Assembly (NCBI GenBank): GCA_029891345.1 | Contig: CM057009.1 | Span: 230,445,178-230,509,177 of the forward strand | DNA from: Dryococelus australis | Lineage: Eukaryota > Arthropoda > Insecta > Phasmatodea > Phasmatidae | DNA: 64,000 nt | Reading direction: 5' to 3' | Shown: positions 34,266 through 47,992 of the stretch, one piece after another | Position numbering within the stretch: the first letter of the stretch is position 1 | How the letters are laid out: each line of letters starts with the position of its first letter | Position numbers and translations under genes: made by a program | Notes under the pieces: generated by a model | What the model saw: only the letters and a program-made list of their open reading frames with translations | Databases searched by the model: none | What the model was told of the DNA's origin: nothing

Positions 34266-34719
34266 CTTCAACTCTTTGGAGCAAGATTTTACATTTCCAA
34301 CTGAATACCAGGGAACAGGTTTTCAGAAAAACTCTTTCACATGCTTCCAAAGCCTGCATAAAATAATACTATGTTTTTAAAATTAGATTTAATTTTCTGT
34401 GTCTTAAATTCAAACATTTGTTTACACTATCATGATGTTCTTGAGTATGGAATTTTGAAACATGGAAAAACTTGACAATTCAATTTAACACTTAACGCAG
34501 TACCTTTCCTGGTCTATTTCAGTCAGATATATCTTCAAAATTACTGCCACTACTACATCTATCAGTATCTAGTTGCCAGTTGCAGATATTTCTTTTATGT
34601 ATTCATAGCTGAATCTCACTTTCTTCACTTTGCATTCCATATCAAAATATTACAGTTTCAGCTCATTGCAATGAAATTGACATATTCACTATTTAATTAT
34701 TATTTCCACTAGCAATTAG

Positions 34720-35310
34720 GTTATTTCCCAGTGGTAAGCACTTCATTTCCCCGTTCTGTTCCTAAATCACCCAACCCTCTTCACCATCACTAACTCCTCT
34801 TGAAACAAATTTCACTCCCTCGTTGTTCTCACCAGCATGGACTGCCTTCCCCTTTCTGCATACAATATCATCTGAAACTTTCTACTGTACAACTTCTTGG
34901 TTAAACATCCACATAACTTTTCCTATCCTCTCACTCCACTCACCATCCTGTACATCCTGACCAGCCTCTTCACTCTTCCCATGCCATAGGGAGCACCACC
35001 CCAAATTTTTCAACATTAAGGATGGCTAAAATTCCTTTCATCTTCATTTTCTCTCCTCTGCCTTCTTCAATTACACTAAACCCACCTTACTGCCCTTCTT
35101 TGCACCTTCTCTAGCTCCCATACCTCCTCTTCCACATATGGGTCCCAGACTGTGGTTGCATATTCTATTTATTGGCCTAATAATAACTTTATAAGCATTC
35201 TCCTTCACCTCTCCACTAATCCCTTCAAGACCCTTCCCAACATTCCCAAAGCCCTTCTTCCTTTTCATACCACTCTTCGTACTTGCTTTTTCCTCCTAAG
35301 ATCACGCTGC
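34720..35310 (-). mobile_element. LINE fragment: end of reverse transcriptase ORF
   Basis: On the minus strand, frames near 35190-35090 read IEYATTVWDPYVEEEVWELEKVQRRAVRWV, which carries the motif ExxxxVWDPxxxxxxxxLExVQRRAxRxV found at the C-terminal end of LINE (jockey/CR1-type) RT proteins. Downstream pieces such as GMGRVKRLVRMYRMVSG fit the following helical region. The upstream RT and endonuclease are absent, as usual for a 5'-truncated LINE copy. Frames are broken several times. Confidence 0.65.
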
Positions 35311-35369
35311 ATCACCAACTTCCAGTACTTATATACTCTGAAGCTTTCTCTACTATATTTACATATTTT

Positions 35370-38300
35370 ATAAATTTGCTACAATAAAACACTTTATAGC
35401 ATTGTAACACTGGCGCTGCTACCTGTCGTGTTCTGTGAAAAATAAATTGTTCTTATTTATTCAGAGTTGTTTTACAGATGGCGGCAGCAACAACAATAAA
35501 ATATGTACTTCAACTGTTTGAAATTCAGATCTACATATTAAGTCATTTATCAACACTGAACATATTAGGTATGTGTTAAAATGTACACTCTGTTCAAGCC
35601 ATACAAAAGCATTTGTTCCTTGGCAGTGTTTGTGCAAAAAAATCTGAAGCTACCCATATGTAGCAAAACACAACGGTAATATAAATAAAGATGGGACTTT
35701 CCAAATCATAGCTTAAAATGTACATATTCGTACTATACAGGACATAGTGTGCAACATTTGTAAATGTACCAATCTACTCATTGTAAGTAAGAGTTTTATG
35801 GAAAATTGAGTGTTGGTGCACTTATAAAATGTACACTACATTATACATATGTCACACAAGAAAGAAATGTGTATTTCATCTGCTGTATTGTTGTAATACT
35901 GCCATTACGATTATTGTTTTAAAGACAGTATTAAATTTAATAAGGTTTACACATGAAAGTCAGTCTTTACTTATCTCACTATTGTCAACCTTCTCCTTTA
36001 CCTAATCATTTATATGTGCAACACATGTTGACAGCTTGTTTTTCACATATCTGCAAATATAAATATTATTTGTTAAGATTTTTTTGTAAAGCATAATATG
36101 TGTTTGATGTGTGTCAATCTTTTCTGTTAATTTAAACATGCTGATATATAATTTGTTCTAACAAGTAGTTTACAGCTTATTGCTACAAAGTTCCATGTAG
36201 CTCCATTTACTTAACTTAGGGGAATGATATTACCAACTGCATTTTTAGAGGTGTATGATCTAAGTTATATAACTCATGATTCACCGACTTGTTAATCGAA
36301 AATACTTTATGGTATTTTTTTATTAAAAGCATTTCAAATCTTTACTTTTGGAAGTACCTAGCTCCCTTAATAATCAATTAATTGAAAAGTGATACATAAG
36401 TTTTCATATTATAATTTCTTAAGAAATAACCCACTGGAGTTTGTTGGTGTTGTTCACATACATCCTTTGTGTGTGTATATGTATGTAAATATGTGTATAT
36501 ATACTGTATATCACTCATGCAAGGACAATCTCTCAAGTTAGGCTACACACGAACAAATACATTTTTTAGGCTCATAAACATGTCTATTTAATGTATGAAA
36601 TTATACACTAAACATTACACCAGACCAAGTTTAATCAATTAAGGGAAGTTTTTAAAAAGAAATTAGGGGATATGATACTATATGTCGATCCAGGTAGTTC
36701 TGAATGATCAATTTCTTTTGCAACATCTTTGTAACAGTGCAAAAATTTATTAATTTTTATATTATATGAGAAATATTTCTTACTATGCATTACAACACAC
36801 ACATTTTCCCTCAGTTTTTATTCATATTAATTATAAATGAAATAATATAATTTATAGATCAAACACAGGTTAAACTTTGATTCAACCAAAAATAAGATAC
36901 TTTTATGTTAACAAAATACAAAAAGCCTCAGATAAATGGCATATTTAAGAAACAACTAAATGTGTCATATATGGGAGAGCTTTTCAAATGTTTGATTCAA
37001 AAAGTGTGAAGAAAATGTGAATGGACTATTTGTATTAATAATGCACCATTTGACTGGTAAAGTAACTGAGGGAGGTGTGATTACTACCTAAGATATTTAC
37101 AATAACCACCTATCATGCCTCATTGAGTGCACTGATGGTTACATCATGTATAAGTCAGATTATCTTATGAATTCCAAATTTAAGTTTTACCTGTAGGAAT
37201 TGCCATTTCTAAGATAATCTCTTTCAGTGTCTTCCATGGTACTCTACATCACTTCAAACAGCCATTGCACCACTCTGATAGTTCTTTAAAAATGTCTTGA
37301 GAATTAGCTAAGTCAGTTTCCTTCTGGTACTAATAGATCTAAATTCTCTTCAGCACTCCACCTATCTCATTAGTAACACCCTTTCTATTCCCAGCTTCAG
37401 CAGAATGCCAATGTGCTGTCTAGATGTGCTCAGTTGCATGGCTTGAGCCTCCTTATTTTCTTGCAGTTGTAGTTTTCACTAGTGTTGGACAGGGGACACT
37501 GTCCCTCCCCTAGAATAGAGATGAGAGACAATGCATGTATTTGCCCCCACCCTGATTTTCAGGACTACATTTAATAATAAAATACTGTAGCTTATTTTCT
37601 CTGAAACCACGGAAACCAAAAACATTGAAATCAACAAGAAACACATTACTGAATGTTACCATCAGCTGAAAGCTAAACAGTTACCTTACAGTGCTTGGAT
37701 TCCCAGAACCTTGTAAAACTAGTAAATGAGCTGTAAAATTTTCTTTAACTGGACTCCGTTGAAAGAAGAAAGAAAATTTTAAGTGATGCTTAGTGAATGA
37801 GTCAGACACGTTTTTTAACTGGACACAGTGGAAGGAGGAGAAAATTTCAAGTGATTCTTCTTCTCTGATTGCGTCACAGAGTGCATTTGTGGTTTTCAAG
37901 ATATCTTCTGTTTACTATTACCAAAGGTTACACACTTGTGAGCTTTTTTGGCATGGCTAAGTGGCCTGTTCTTCATGCCACTAAAAAGTCTCATTTAAAT
38001 GCAGGTACATTGCTATAACTATGCATGAAATTTGTTTTACTGAGTTGCATCAATTACAGGTCTCAGGTCTGTTGTAGAGTGCACGGATGCGTAGTAAAAC
38101 ATAAATTTATAGTAAATGGAACAAACTGATCATAGTTGTGGAGTTATCAATCAAAAGTAATTGAATCACCTGTATAGAAATAATCCTGTATAGGTAATCC
38201 ATTGAGCAATTGTAACATTTCAAAATTTTGTAATTTTTACTGGTAATTAATCTACTCACAAAATTTTGAATGTAATCATTACATTTCAGTAAGTGTTACA

Positions 38301-41300
38301 TTTGTCTAATTTTTTTCAGTTTGTAAAAATAAATTATTAAATTTTGGCATAAATTGAGTTGTAACTTCACTTTTATTGAAATATGAACTGATACCTTCTT
38401 TTCTGAATTGTTCTGTATTTATTTGAGTTGTGTTTACACTGTTTAAACAATGAAAATGTAGTGGCATGCGTAGAACTTTCTGCATTTTTATGTTTTTGAG
38501 ATTGAAACATCAGCTATAGGTTATGGTTGGTTAGGATATGACAATCAACAATAGCTACCGCTTATCAACTCTGCAAATATTGTGGCGTAAGTTTCTTCTT
38601 TGTGAAACCATTAACATTGAGCTTTGAAACCTGAGTAGAACTTACCTTAGCCTGTTCAATGCAGTCATGTTCTTGTTTTGATGTTCGTGTAATGCATATA
38701 TATATGTTTACGGACCTTTCCTGTAAACCAAGAAAGCAACAAAACAATAAAGAGCTTCAGTCAAAGTTTCAAAATCCAGAGTGTTAAGGGGCCTCCCTAG
38801 TTGGAATTTTTAGCACACTCTAGTCCTGAGCACGTGTTCCGGGCACCAGATAGGCGGAGCTTACAAGCAGGTCTTGCTTGAAAGTGGGAGAGGCCTGGTA
38901 AAGAAGACATGGTGGAGGGTTTGAGGGGAACGTTAGACAGCAGTTGTTTATTAATTTTTTTTCTTTTACTCTTGCGCCCGGATATCGCACAAAACGGAGA
39001 GATGAAAAGTCAACATTAGCAGCTGTCTGCTCATCTTTCAGTCTACGTACTGTGCGTCCATCCCACTTCTATTCGCAGAGGCTTGGTTTATTTGCTGTCA
39101 AAGAAGTGGAATTTGTTTACTCATGCCTGGGGAATGGTTTTATGCTCTGACTCAAATACAAAGGTCCTTTTTGACAGATCTAAGGCAGCATCAGTGTTGT
39201 GGTTTTAATGACATATTCTTACACCAGAGCTGTTTTGACACAAGATAGCCGTTATTTTGTGTTTGTATAGTCAATTTGACACAGTATGGTTTTGACAAAC
39301 CTAGTGCTGTTCAAAAAAGATTGAACTCTTCCTGCCTTCCAACTGTCAAAAAGCAGCCTTTTAAGTTGAGACAGAGTATAAAGCCAGTGCCCTAGTAGCT
39401 TTTAAAGGGTTGGTGCTAATAACACTCAGTAATAGATTTTAAAAAATGCAGTTTATTTGTTATAAGAAAACTGTAATTTTTGTGGTTAAACTTTATTTAT
39501 CTTTTAAACTGTTATAAAAAGATAATTGTAAGCTTCAACAATTGCCAAAATTTTGACTGACAACAAGTAAATTTTAATTCATACTGAATCACATAAATGT
39601 ACTATTACTTGTATAAAAGACAAGTAGTTACCAATTTAATTAATTAGACCTATTTTCATCACACATATGGAAGTGCTTTTGATGGGTTAGTCAAAGATCC
39701 GGAGAGTAGGATCGTACATAGTAAAACAAAAATTGAGTACTGTAAGGCTACTATATGATATAAGCCTATAAAGAGTTTTGTCATTGTGCCAGCAAAAATG
39801 TTGAATGATTGAATATCATTCTTAGAGAATTTATTCCTAACAGTAGATACCTCAGCGCACTAAGTTAAATCACTTTAATGATACCAGATATACAGCATGG
39901 AACACTACAAGAACAATGCCATTATAAAAAATAAACCACCATTTAACAAACATTTTAGATGACGTTCCATAGTGTTTACATGCCAAATGTGGTGGGAATT
40001 GGCAGAGATAAGTCAGTAAAATTTTGCATTAATATATTTAATAACAATAGGTGTATATAAACATAGCATACCAAAAATGTTACATTTTTTAATTTTAGAG
40101 TACATAATCGTTATCGCAAAACTGGCAAATTTCATGCAAATCAGTTTAGCTGTTCAAAGACAAGGAATGTGTTACACAAAATTTAACTAGTAATTTTAAA
40201 AGTTACTAATTTATTCTTTTAATAAAAAATTTAAATCATAACATTATTAAAAATACTACTGGTGTGTTAGTTTAGTGGGATTAGCATAGGTAGTTTCTGA
40301 AACACATTTAAATCCTTCCTACTCCAGATGCTGTTGTCTTCCAAATTGCATAAAAAAGCTAAGAATATATTAATTTATTGCTTGCTTAGATACTACCAAC
40401 ATACAATGTTTGGTTAATAAAAAACTATTTGTTCACTAACATACATTTTATATGGCAACCAATTTGGAAATATGTGATGTAATGAAATCAATGAAATCAA
40501 ACAAGTGTATGGTTTAATAACATAGCATTGCTGAAATACCAAATTAGGTGGTAATAAGGTAAGTAGATCCAGTGATATGGTGTAAGAAATTTATTTCTTC
40601 ATTGTGCTGTCATATAAATTTCTGAAATCAATGTTTTATTTTTTGTACCTGGAGTGTACAGATGTTGTTTGAATCAATTAAATGGTTATAAAGAAATGGC
40701 ATTTCACTCAAAATTTTTAACTGGCCACCATTTTTATGATAAGTATCTGGCATGGCCGTAAAGTATAAAGGTTGGTGTCGTACAGTAGTATAAGTGTACC
40801 AAGTATGGTGAAACTGGGTGGACGAGTTCAAAACTTTTTAGAGGGATAGACTCAAACAGACACACACGTATGCAACAGACACAGACAGGAGGTGATCTCA
40901 TTAGCCTATCTTTATATAGCAACGTATGCTAAAAGGAGGAACAGGACAGATTGCAGTCGATCTGAACATACACTTACAATCAATAATGACGTTTTAAAAC
41001 ATCTCAAAAATTTGTTGGTGAAACACAGGCAGATGGAAAATAAGCTTTAAAAAAGGATGTTATCAAACAAGTTTTATTTGAAAAAATTGTAAATTATGTA
41101 TTGTAACTCGTTCATACAAATTTGTCTTGTAAAAATTACAAACCTGCTTGAGAAACACAAATACAGTTGTTGAGTTTTAGTCAATTATGGTAAAGTTCAT
41201 TACCAAATCAACCAATACTATATGCATATATACTGAACTGTTATGTATATAGATGGTAGTTACACAATGTACATTAGATATGCAAAATAATAGTACTTAG

Positions 41301-43947
41301 GTGTAGGTGCAAAGCCAATAAATGTAAATAGTTCAAATATTTGTTCACTTCAGTAGTAATTGAGAGAAGAGACAAAAATGTGATACCCTTTATGAAATTC
41401 TTCCCCTAGCTTATGTGTACGACAATTACCATTCCTTAGCTTTCACTTAAAAAAAAAAAAAGTAGGTAGCATACCAGCATAAATACTTTGTTGTAATTTA
41501 TGCTCAACCAAGCATGTTTCACCAATCCCAGAGTTTTATTTGCCCAGTCTGTGGATTGCCCAGCAGGAACATAACTTAACAGATGATTACCAAACGTCTG
41601 GCTGGAACTCTGCTACATACACACTTTGTGCATGCTAACACCTCAGGAACACTTGATATACAATTAAATGTAACCAGAAAATACCTTATGATCGTGGGGA
41701 GACACAGGGACAAACAACAGAAAATAATGTAGATGACTCAATATTAAATAATTTATAAGTCCAGGTTTATTAAAAAATATTCTTTTAATTTTCTTATTTT
41801 AATTTTCTTGCTTATCTGAATTATGACTAAAAAATTTCTCGTGGTAATTAGCAATGATCTAACAAAGACATAACATTCCTAACTGACGTGTGAGTGGCTG
41901 TACCTAGCTTAATAAAAATCCCTATGTTATGCAAGACGTAGACTTAAGCTCATTCATATAAAATCCCTTACAGTTAATGTTACTCACAGAAGAAATATAT
42001 AAATAATGTGTTTATTCAATAAAAACAATTACTCAGTTCTTCAGTGTGCCTAGCTCAGGAGAGTAGATGTCAAGTTATTAGTGGGAAAAGTTTTTAAAGC
42101 ATGTTTATTATTACACATAAAATCAACATGGCATCGCAGATAGGCTATAAACCTTCTAGAAGAAATTATGGCGGACTCTGCTTACAACACATAACAGTAG
42201 TGCAATGAAGACTTATCTCTCTGACGTTTTGCATCTCTCGGTGCTCCTTCCGACATGGGATGACAATACTGTAGCAAACCAACTACGTCATTAGGACTTG
42301 CAGGTGTAGGGTTACATATTAAGGGCCTCGTCGTTGTGGAGAAAACACATCTCTAACACTGACGTGGTCTAGCTTCGAACTCCTAAAGACTATCCTAGTA
42401 AAAGGGGTTACACACACACACTCAATTTTCTGGAAACAATTAAAACACGAAAGTAAACAGAGAAAGCTAAGACACCCAAAAAATATAATTAAAAACCCTA
42501 CTTGACACTCACCTTCCTGTGAGAGTCCTACCCTACACGTTTAGCTGGTTCGGAAGTCAGTTGGAGAGAGAGCTATACTCTAGGATTCGAATCTTGAGCC
42601 AATGGGAAGATAGAAAATACGTAACACCCCCTATGTACCAATTCCCATGTCCTAACTGTTAAAAAAAGCCACAGGGCTCAAAACGTATACATACAAATTA
42701 AATAATAAGAAAGACTCACACCATATGAGAAAATGAAAATTAATAAAATATTAACACATAAGAAATAAAAATGAAGTCTAGCTAATTACCCTATCCTTAA
42801 ACATAATTAAATTGCCATGATGCATCTAAAAGAAGATATCCTAACAGCATAAAAATAAAAATGTAATAAAGAAAAATGAGAAAAATTTCAATTAATCTAA
42901 AATGCACATTACATTGAAATAACGTAGGTGACATCTGTGGAAAGGAATGTTTACATAGTAAAAAATCATAACACGTTGCATGGAAAGGACAAATATTTAT
43001 CATAAAGTATGTAAATTAGTTATGTAAACAACATACATTTTGATTTTGTTACAATACATACATGCACACAAAAACTTATGGTTGTGAAAAATATAACACT
43101 GTGAGAAAGTAACTATATTATATACAGTGTTGAATTTATGATCTTAGTAGAGGACTCCACAACTCTTTGTTATTTAATACTTGTGGAAACCACAACAGTA
43201 GTAAGAATTTTCACATGCAGTCAGTATGTTTACTATTTAAAACAGTTATCTTATTACAATATTTAGATTTATAGAACTGTATAACTGTGATCTGTTTTGA
43301 ATGCAGTATGTCATACCATATGCATCTATTTAGGTCACATCTTTCATCATTATAATGAATGCTTTGGCTATTAAAATAATTGTTACGAAAACCAGCTGTT
43401 TTCACAAGCTGCACTGTTTGTATCGGAATTTAAAAATCGGAATATTTTTACAGACACGTCAGTAGTGTCTACTTTAAGAACACAAATTTGGCGTCGTACA
43501 ACTCAAATTATGAGAAAAAGAAGTACACCTCATAGTACAATTTGAAAAAGTATATCATCTTATCAATGTAACAGCTAAGAAGTAAGTATTAAAATGTAGC
43601 AGAAGTTCACTGTGTACAGTCACTATACTATAAAATGTGCCATAACAATATTACTCTCACTTTAAATCTTTTAAATTAATAAAGATTAGTTCACTACCAC
43701 CTTACATCATTGAAACTCAATATTTCTATACACATATACCTATGTAGGTACATATACACATACATCAAAACAATGAATTGAAGCTATGTTTGATTATTTT
43801 TATATTATTGGTAAACATGGTGTTTCAGTTGATAAACTATTAAAAGACAACAGAAAATCATAACATTAATTCTGCTGCTGATCCATGAACTTTTACCATA
43901 TAGATGTTTTCTTTGAAAATAGTAAAATTTCTACACATCTAACAACA
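35370..43947. other. Long AT-rich stretch, no genes recognised
   Basis: I found no coherent coding signal over 8.6 kb. The segment 38790-39180 is less AT-rich but matches nothing else here. On the minus strand, TGTTACG at 42620-42626 followed by LTR-like sequence resembles the start of the LTR at 6745, yet I could not define an end. A microsatellite-like TG/TA patch lies at 36468-36513. The frames at 40628-40922 (minus) show no known motif. Confidence 0.45.
37745..37860. repeat. Diverged tandem duplication, ~70-bp period
   Basis: TTAACTGGACTCCGTTGAAAGAAGAAAGAAAATTTTAAGTGAT from 37745 recurs in altered form from 37817 (TTAACTGGACACAGTGGAAGGAGGAGAAAATTTCAAGTGAT). It is two copies only, non-coding. 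Confidence 0.6.
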
Positions 43948-45765
43948 CTATATGCTTCTTGCTACTCCATAAGTTGTTTTGACCACCAAATCTTGTGCAT
44001 CTATGATATATTGTGGGTCACATATGAATAATTGCCAAGTAACACGCGGATCAATAATTTCTAGAAGAAGGCATTTGTAGTAAAAAATTTTTTAATTTGG
44101 TAGCATTTTGTCTTTCCAAAATAAACTGTCCTTTTCTATTGTTTGCACTGCCATGCCAAATGGAGACCAGACGAAGTAGCATACTTGTCATACAGTAATA
44201 TGCAAAATACCCGGTACTTGATACATATGATAATGATTTTCTTTCAGCTGTAGGACTCCATCTTTCATTTATAGAAACTTAATTTTTTTGGCATCAACTG
44301 CGCTTCCAATGGCCATTGTTCGTGCAGAGGCTGGGCATTTTATCTCTATGATTTTTGTTTTGCCAACCAGCCCATCTGGTGAAGCAGCAAGGAAAGGACA
44401 TTTTTCGTCCACTATCAGACCACTTGACTGAACTTCAACATTCCTTTCTGATGCAAACAATGCAATTGCAATAGGTTCTTTTTGCAAACCCCACAAAGTA
44501 ATTGCATTCCCTTTGAAAACTGGATACCTTATTTCTTTTACAAGGGAAGCACATGAAGTTGTTGGTTTCATTTTGCAAATTTTCCCAAAAAACGACAGAA
44601 GTGAGTGTTTTACTGCGGTGTGTTCTCCAACAGAAAGACGCTCTTTGTTCTCGAGTACTCTTTTCTATATTATTCCTGTCTTAATTTTGCAGTTCTAGGA
44701 GGAATTCAGCTTTTTGTTTTTCAAATTCTGCTTCAAGCATGTCTTCTTGAATCACCGATGCACCAATACCGCAACAACAATTTTCTTTGCCATATTTTGG
44801 ACCACTGTTCTTTTTGTTTCTTTTGAAGTGAAGTCAGCGACGGTTGTTATTTATCATCCTTTTCTAATGCCTTTCAATAAATCTTTTTGTATGGAAGCCT
44901 GGACTTTTCTTCACCGAGGTCTTGTGAATGAGTCTGTGCAAGTCTGATTTGGCATTAATGGAAACAGCCGGTGCACTACATCTTGTCTGATAAAAGCTGC
45001 AAAGAGAGAAATTTACACGTTTCCCTCCAACTGTTTTAGCAACAATTGAATTGAAAAACTCTGAAACATTGTTGTCAACATCGTAAATCAAACTGGAGGC
45101 ATTATTCACAACACGTTGAACTGCACTTTGAAGTTTGTCGAAAATACACGTTTCTTTCACCAATGGTAACATATTAATTTCCTCCTGTTTAGAAGAACCA
45201 TCACAAAAGTATTCTCTCTTGCTGCAGCTTGAGTGATCACCAAAAACATGGTGAACACTATTGAATATGTCTTTTTTTAACTCTGCAACTCTCAAGTGTC
45301 CTGCAGCATCTATTTGATTATTCCTGTGCCCAATTGCTTAAACTACAGATGTTCCCAGTCTTGGTATTTTGCTGAGCACATTATTTCTTAAGTGCATATC
45401 ACCCAGTTTGTTGTTTTTACACACTTCACGCACTTTGTATAATTTCATAAAACATGGTTACGACATTCAATTTTTTGAACTGGAAGTGTAGGATCATAAG
45501 ACATATGGTCAATTAATTTTCTGTGAACACTGGGGTCACCGTCACCAATTAACGTATGGTATTTTATACCATGCATCATGACACACTGAAGGAATCTTTC
45601 GACAATTTTACTTTGTTTCATTGCTGATGATGGTCCAACCCAGTTTTTAGCGCAGTAATGAGTCATGACTGATGCTTCTTCCATTTTGTGATCACATACA
45701 GAGCAATACTTGTTACAAACTCCTATGAAAAGAACTTTTTTTGTTCTGGAACCTATTATTGCTCC

Positions 45766-46229
45766 CTAAAACAATGAAATAAATTTTGTAAAAATATAAA
45801 TTTATATTTTTAATTTGTAATGGTTTACATAAATAATAGAAGATAATTAAATATTAGAACATGTATGTCTATACACATAAATCAATATTACCAACAAAGC
45901 TTTTCGTGATATGTCCGCTGTCTAAAGCTAGCCATCCAAATTGAAGGGGCCCGTGGTAGCGCCTCCCACCATGGCGAAATGGGCTCGCTTCCCGGTGGGG
46001 TCGCCCTAAATATTTGCATGTGGAGAAAGTGGCGGACGTTGCTATCGATAATTTTTCTCAGGGTACTCCTGCTTCCTCCACCAAGCATTCCGCAGCAACT
46101 CCAGTTCCACTTTGCTTCAACCTCATTGGAGCTGAAGACCACAAATGTAAAGCACCGCCCAAATCTCTCAGTCAGGTTGAATGTTTCCATTTAAACATGA
46201 CATTGTTATACATACAACATACTTATCAC
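45766..46229 (-). other. Spliceosomal intron of the Mutator/YqaJ gene
   Basis: The donor GTGATAAGT follows codons DSLSG at 46230. The acceptor TTGTTTTAG (45766-45774, minus) precedes GGAGCAATAATAGG, which resumes the protein as GAIIG. The 464-base intron includes a SINE of about 240 bases, so the original intron was near 220 bases. The frame is kept across the junction. Confidence 0.75.
45945..46185 (+). mobile_element. tRNA-derived SINE, family 1, copy 2, inside an intron
   Basis: It matches the SINE at 31986-32225: CTCCCACCAT, the B-box region GGGCTCGCTTCCCGGTGG (45980-45997), GTCGCCCT and ATTTGCATGTGGAGAA. The tail diverges from copy 1 (here CAACCTCATTGGAGCTGAAG). It lies antisense to the interrupted gene. 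Confidence 0.7.
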
Positions 46230-46792
46230 TCCAGAAAGAGAATCATACTTATTTTTTATGATCTTTTACCCCAAGCACCATCTGTGATGACTGTAACAAG
46301 AAGAAAATCCATCCTTGTCAACCTCACCGGCAGCCTTAGCTAGTTCTGCCTCTTCTCTTCCAGCTTCTCTCACTACCTCTTCCAGTGTCTGGTTTATTGT
46401 TTCAGACACCTGGTTATGATATACCTGCCAGGAATCGTGAGACACACATGGCATACTATAAGCTGCACAAATTTCTTCTAGCTGGGAGTACCCACCTCCA
46501 GTTGTTGTAACACCAGCAACTGCAGCCACATTGACATTCATAAATATGACAGTCTGTTCAGGTCTTTCTGTACGAATGGATTTGATTACGTAACACATAC
46601 CACACTTGAAAATCAAAACACTGCAGAAACCCAAACGCTTTTCTGCTATCTGTTTCATGTCTGAAAATGTTCAGTCAAACGGATGATGAGGGCCGATGGA
46701 ATTAATACTTTCTATAAGGTAGCCTATGTCAACAATTCTTCGGCCTTCAAGATAGAAATCATCTGGGTTTGTTTTCATGATTCTTGAGAGAT

Positions 46793-47840
46793 CTGTAAAG
46801 TAATGAGAATAAACAGAATATCTATTAAATTAATACAGTATTTAAAGCTCAGCTGAAAACACTTTACATGCTAAATTATACCTGAGCACTCAAAATAAAA
46901 TAGTAATGTGTACCAACGTGTTGCAACCATCTTCAACTTCAAGAAAAGAATCTACAACAGTACGATCATTTCCACAAAATTGAGACATTTCTTTTTCTTC
47001 GTTGCCTTGGTGGATATTGTTTTCCGAAGTAACAGACGGTTGAAGTTCCGCCAAGTTTTCCAAACACAATCATGCCTTCTATTAAATAAGTCCCTAAAAA
47101 AAAATATGTGTAGTGCTATTAGTAGTTACAGCAGTTCTCATTTTCGTATTTTTTCGTGTTAGTATGTAATGCCTACACTTAAACAGATACCAACCATGCT
47201 TTGTTCAAAAAATAAATGCTATCTTCAAATACTTGTGTGTTAAAGTGATGATTTGAAAGTTGTTGGGCGAATAGCTATTGTCCACTACATCACTCTGGTA
47301 TATTGTTGACTCTGAAACTTCCACCGTGTTCAGTTCTGTTAGTTGGCACTCACCAGCTTAATTTTCTGTTTCTCAATTTGTACACTGCTTTAATTCTGTT
47401 GAGTTCCAGTAGGAATAACAATGGGATTACGATTAACATTTATATAAAATTATAACATACACATGCATTCACTAATAGTAAATTCGTAGGGCCTACATAG
47501 TGTAAGTTGTTAAGTCCACAAGGGGATAAACATGTGTTTTATCACCAATAAACTGCCATATAGCATATATGTATAAAATCTGACATCTGATACCCTTTAC
47601 ATCAAAAAATTTGTGCAGGACATGTTTTTAATCTGTTGGGTTAAATTTTATGAGAAAGGAATTAAGATATTTGCCATAAACCTGAAACACATAAGAGTTT
47701 CTTATGCATAAACCTCTGTACCCTTCTTCAAACAAAAATGTGCACCTACGTAAACAAAAAAATCATAAAAAATTCCTGAATGTTATTCTAAGTCGAACCA
47801 TTTAGAAAAGGGAGGGTGCAATGCTAACTGCCACAGTTTT
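46793..47840. other. Probable upstream region of the Mutator/YqaJ gene, then non-coding
   Basis: A minus-strand piece near 47110-46910 could be an earlier exon (Lys/Arg-rich, for example FNRRHDCVWKTWRNFNRLLL), but I cannot confirm it. The remainder is AT-rich and shows nothing. Confidence 0.3.
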
Positions 47841-47956
47841 GTGTGTGTGTGTGTGTGCGTGTGTTGTGCGTGTGTTGTGCGTGTGTGTTGTGCGTGTGTG
47901 TTGTGCGTGTTTTTGTGTGTGTGTGTTGTGTGTGTTGTGTGTTTTGTGTGTGTGTG

Positions 47957-47988
<32 letters not shown>

Positions 47989-47992
47989 TGTG

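Larger units (their letters stand above)
43948..46792 (-). pseudogene. Mutator-like transposase fused to a YqaJ exonuclease-type domain
   Basis: From an intron acceptor at 46793 the minus strand reads DDFYLEGRRIVDIGYLIESI, then CGMCYVIKSIRTE and TTTGGGYSQLEEICAAYSMPCVS (46658-46400). VTVITDGAWGKRS, one frame over near 46290, carries the catalytic Asp. YDSLSG ends the exon at 46230; GAIIGSRTKKVLFIGVCNKYCSVCDHKMEEASVMTHYC (from 45765) opens the next, followed by KYHTLIGDGDPSV with another Asp. The linker has a 143-residue open frame (44864-45295). The C-terminal part is a YqaJ-type nuclease fold: FLAASPDGLVGKTKIIEIKCP (44400-44330), YQVPGILHITV, WSPFGMAVQTIEKDSLFWKDKM, and the stop at 43948-43950. 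Mutator domains move DNA; YqaJ proteins are PD-(D/E)XK-type nucleases. Frameshifts and stops make it a pseudogene. Confidence 0.8.

Noticed and set aside
40628..40922. Two overlapping minus-strand frames (HPVSPYLVH, GHARYLS) as a possible retroelement gene
   Set aside because: The words hint at a repeat, but no RT, nuclease or transposase motif can be found around them.
42000..42626. Solo LTR on the minus strand starting TGTTACG at 42626
   Set aside because: The start resembles the LTR at 6745 for seven bases only, and no terminus, primer site or target duplication could be defined.
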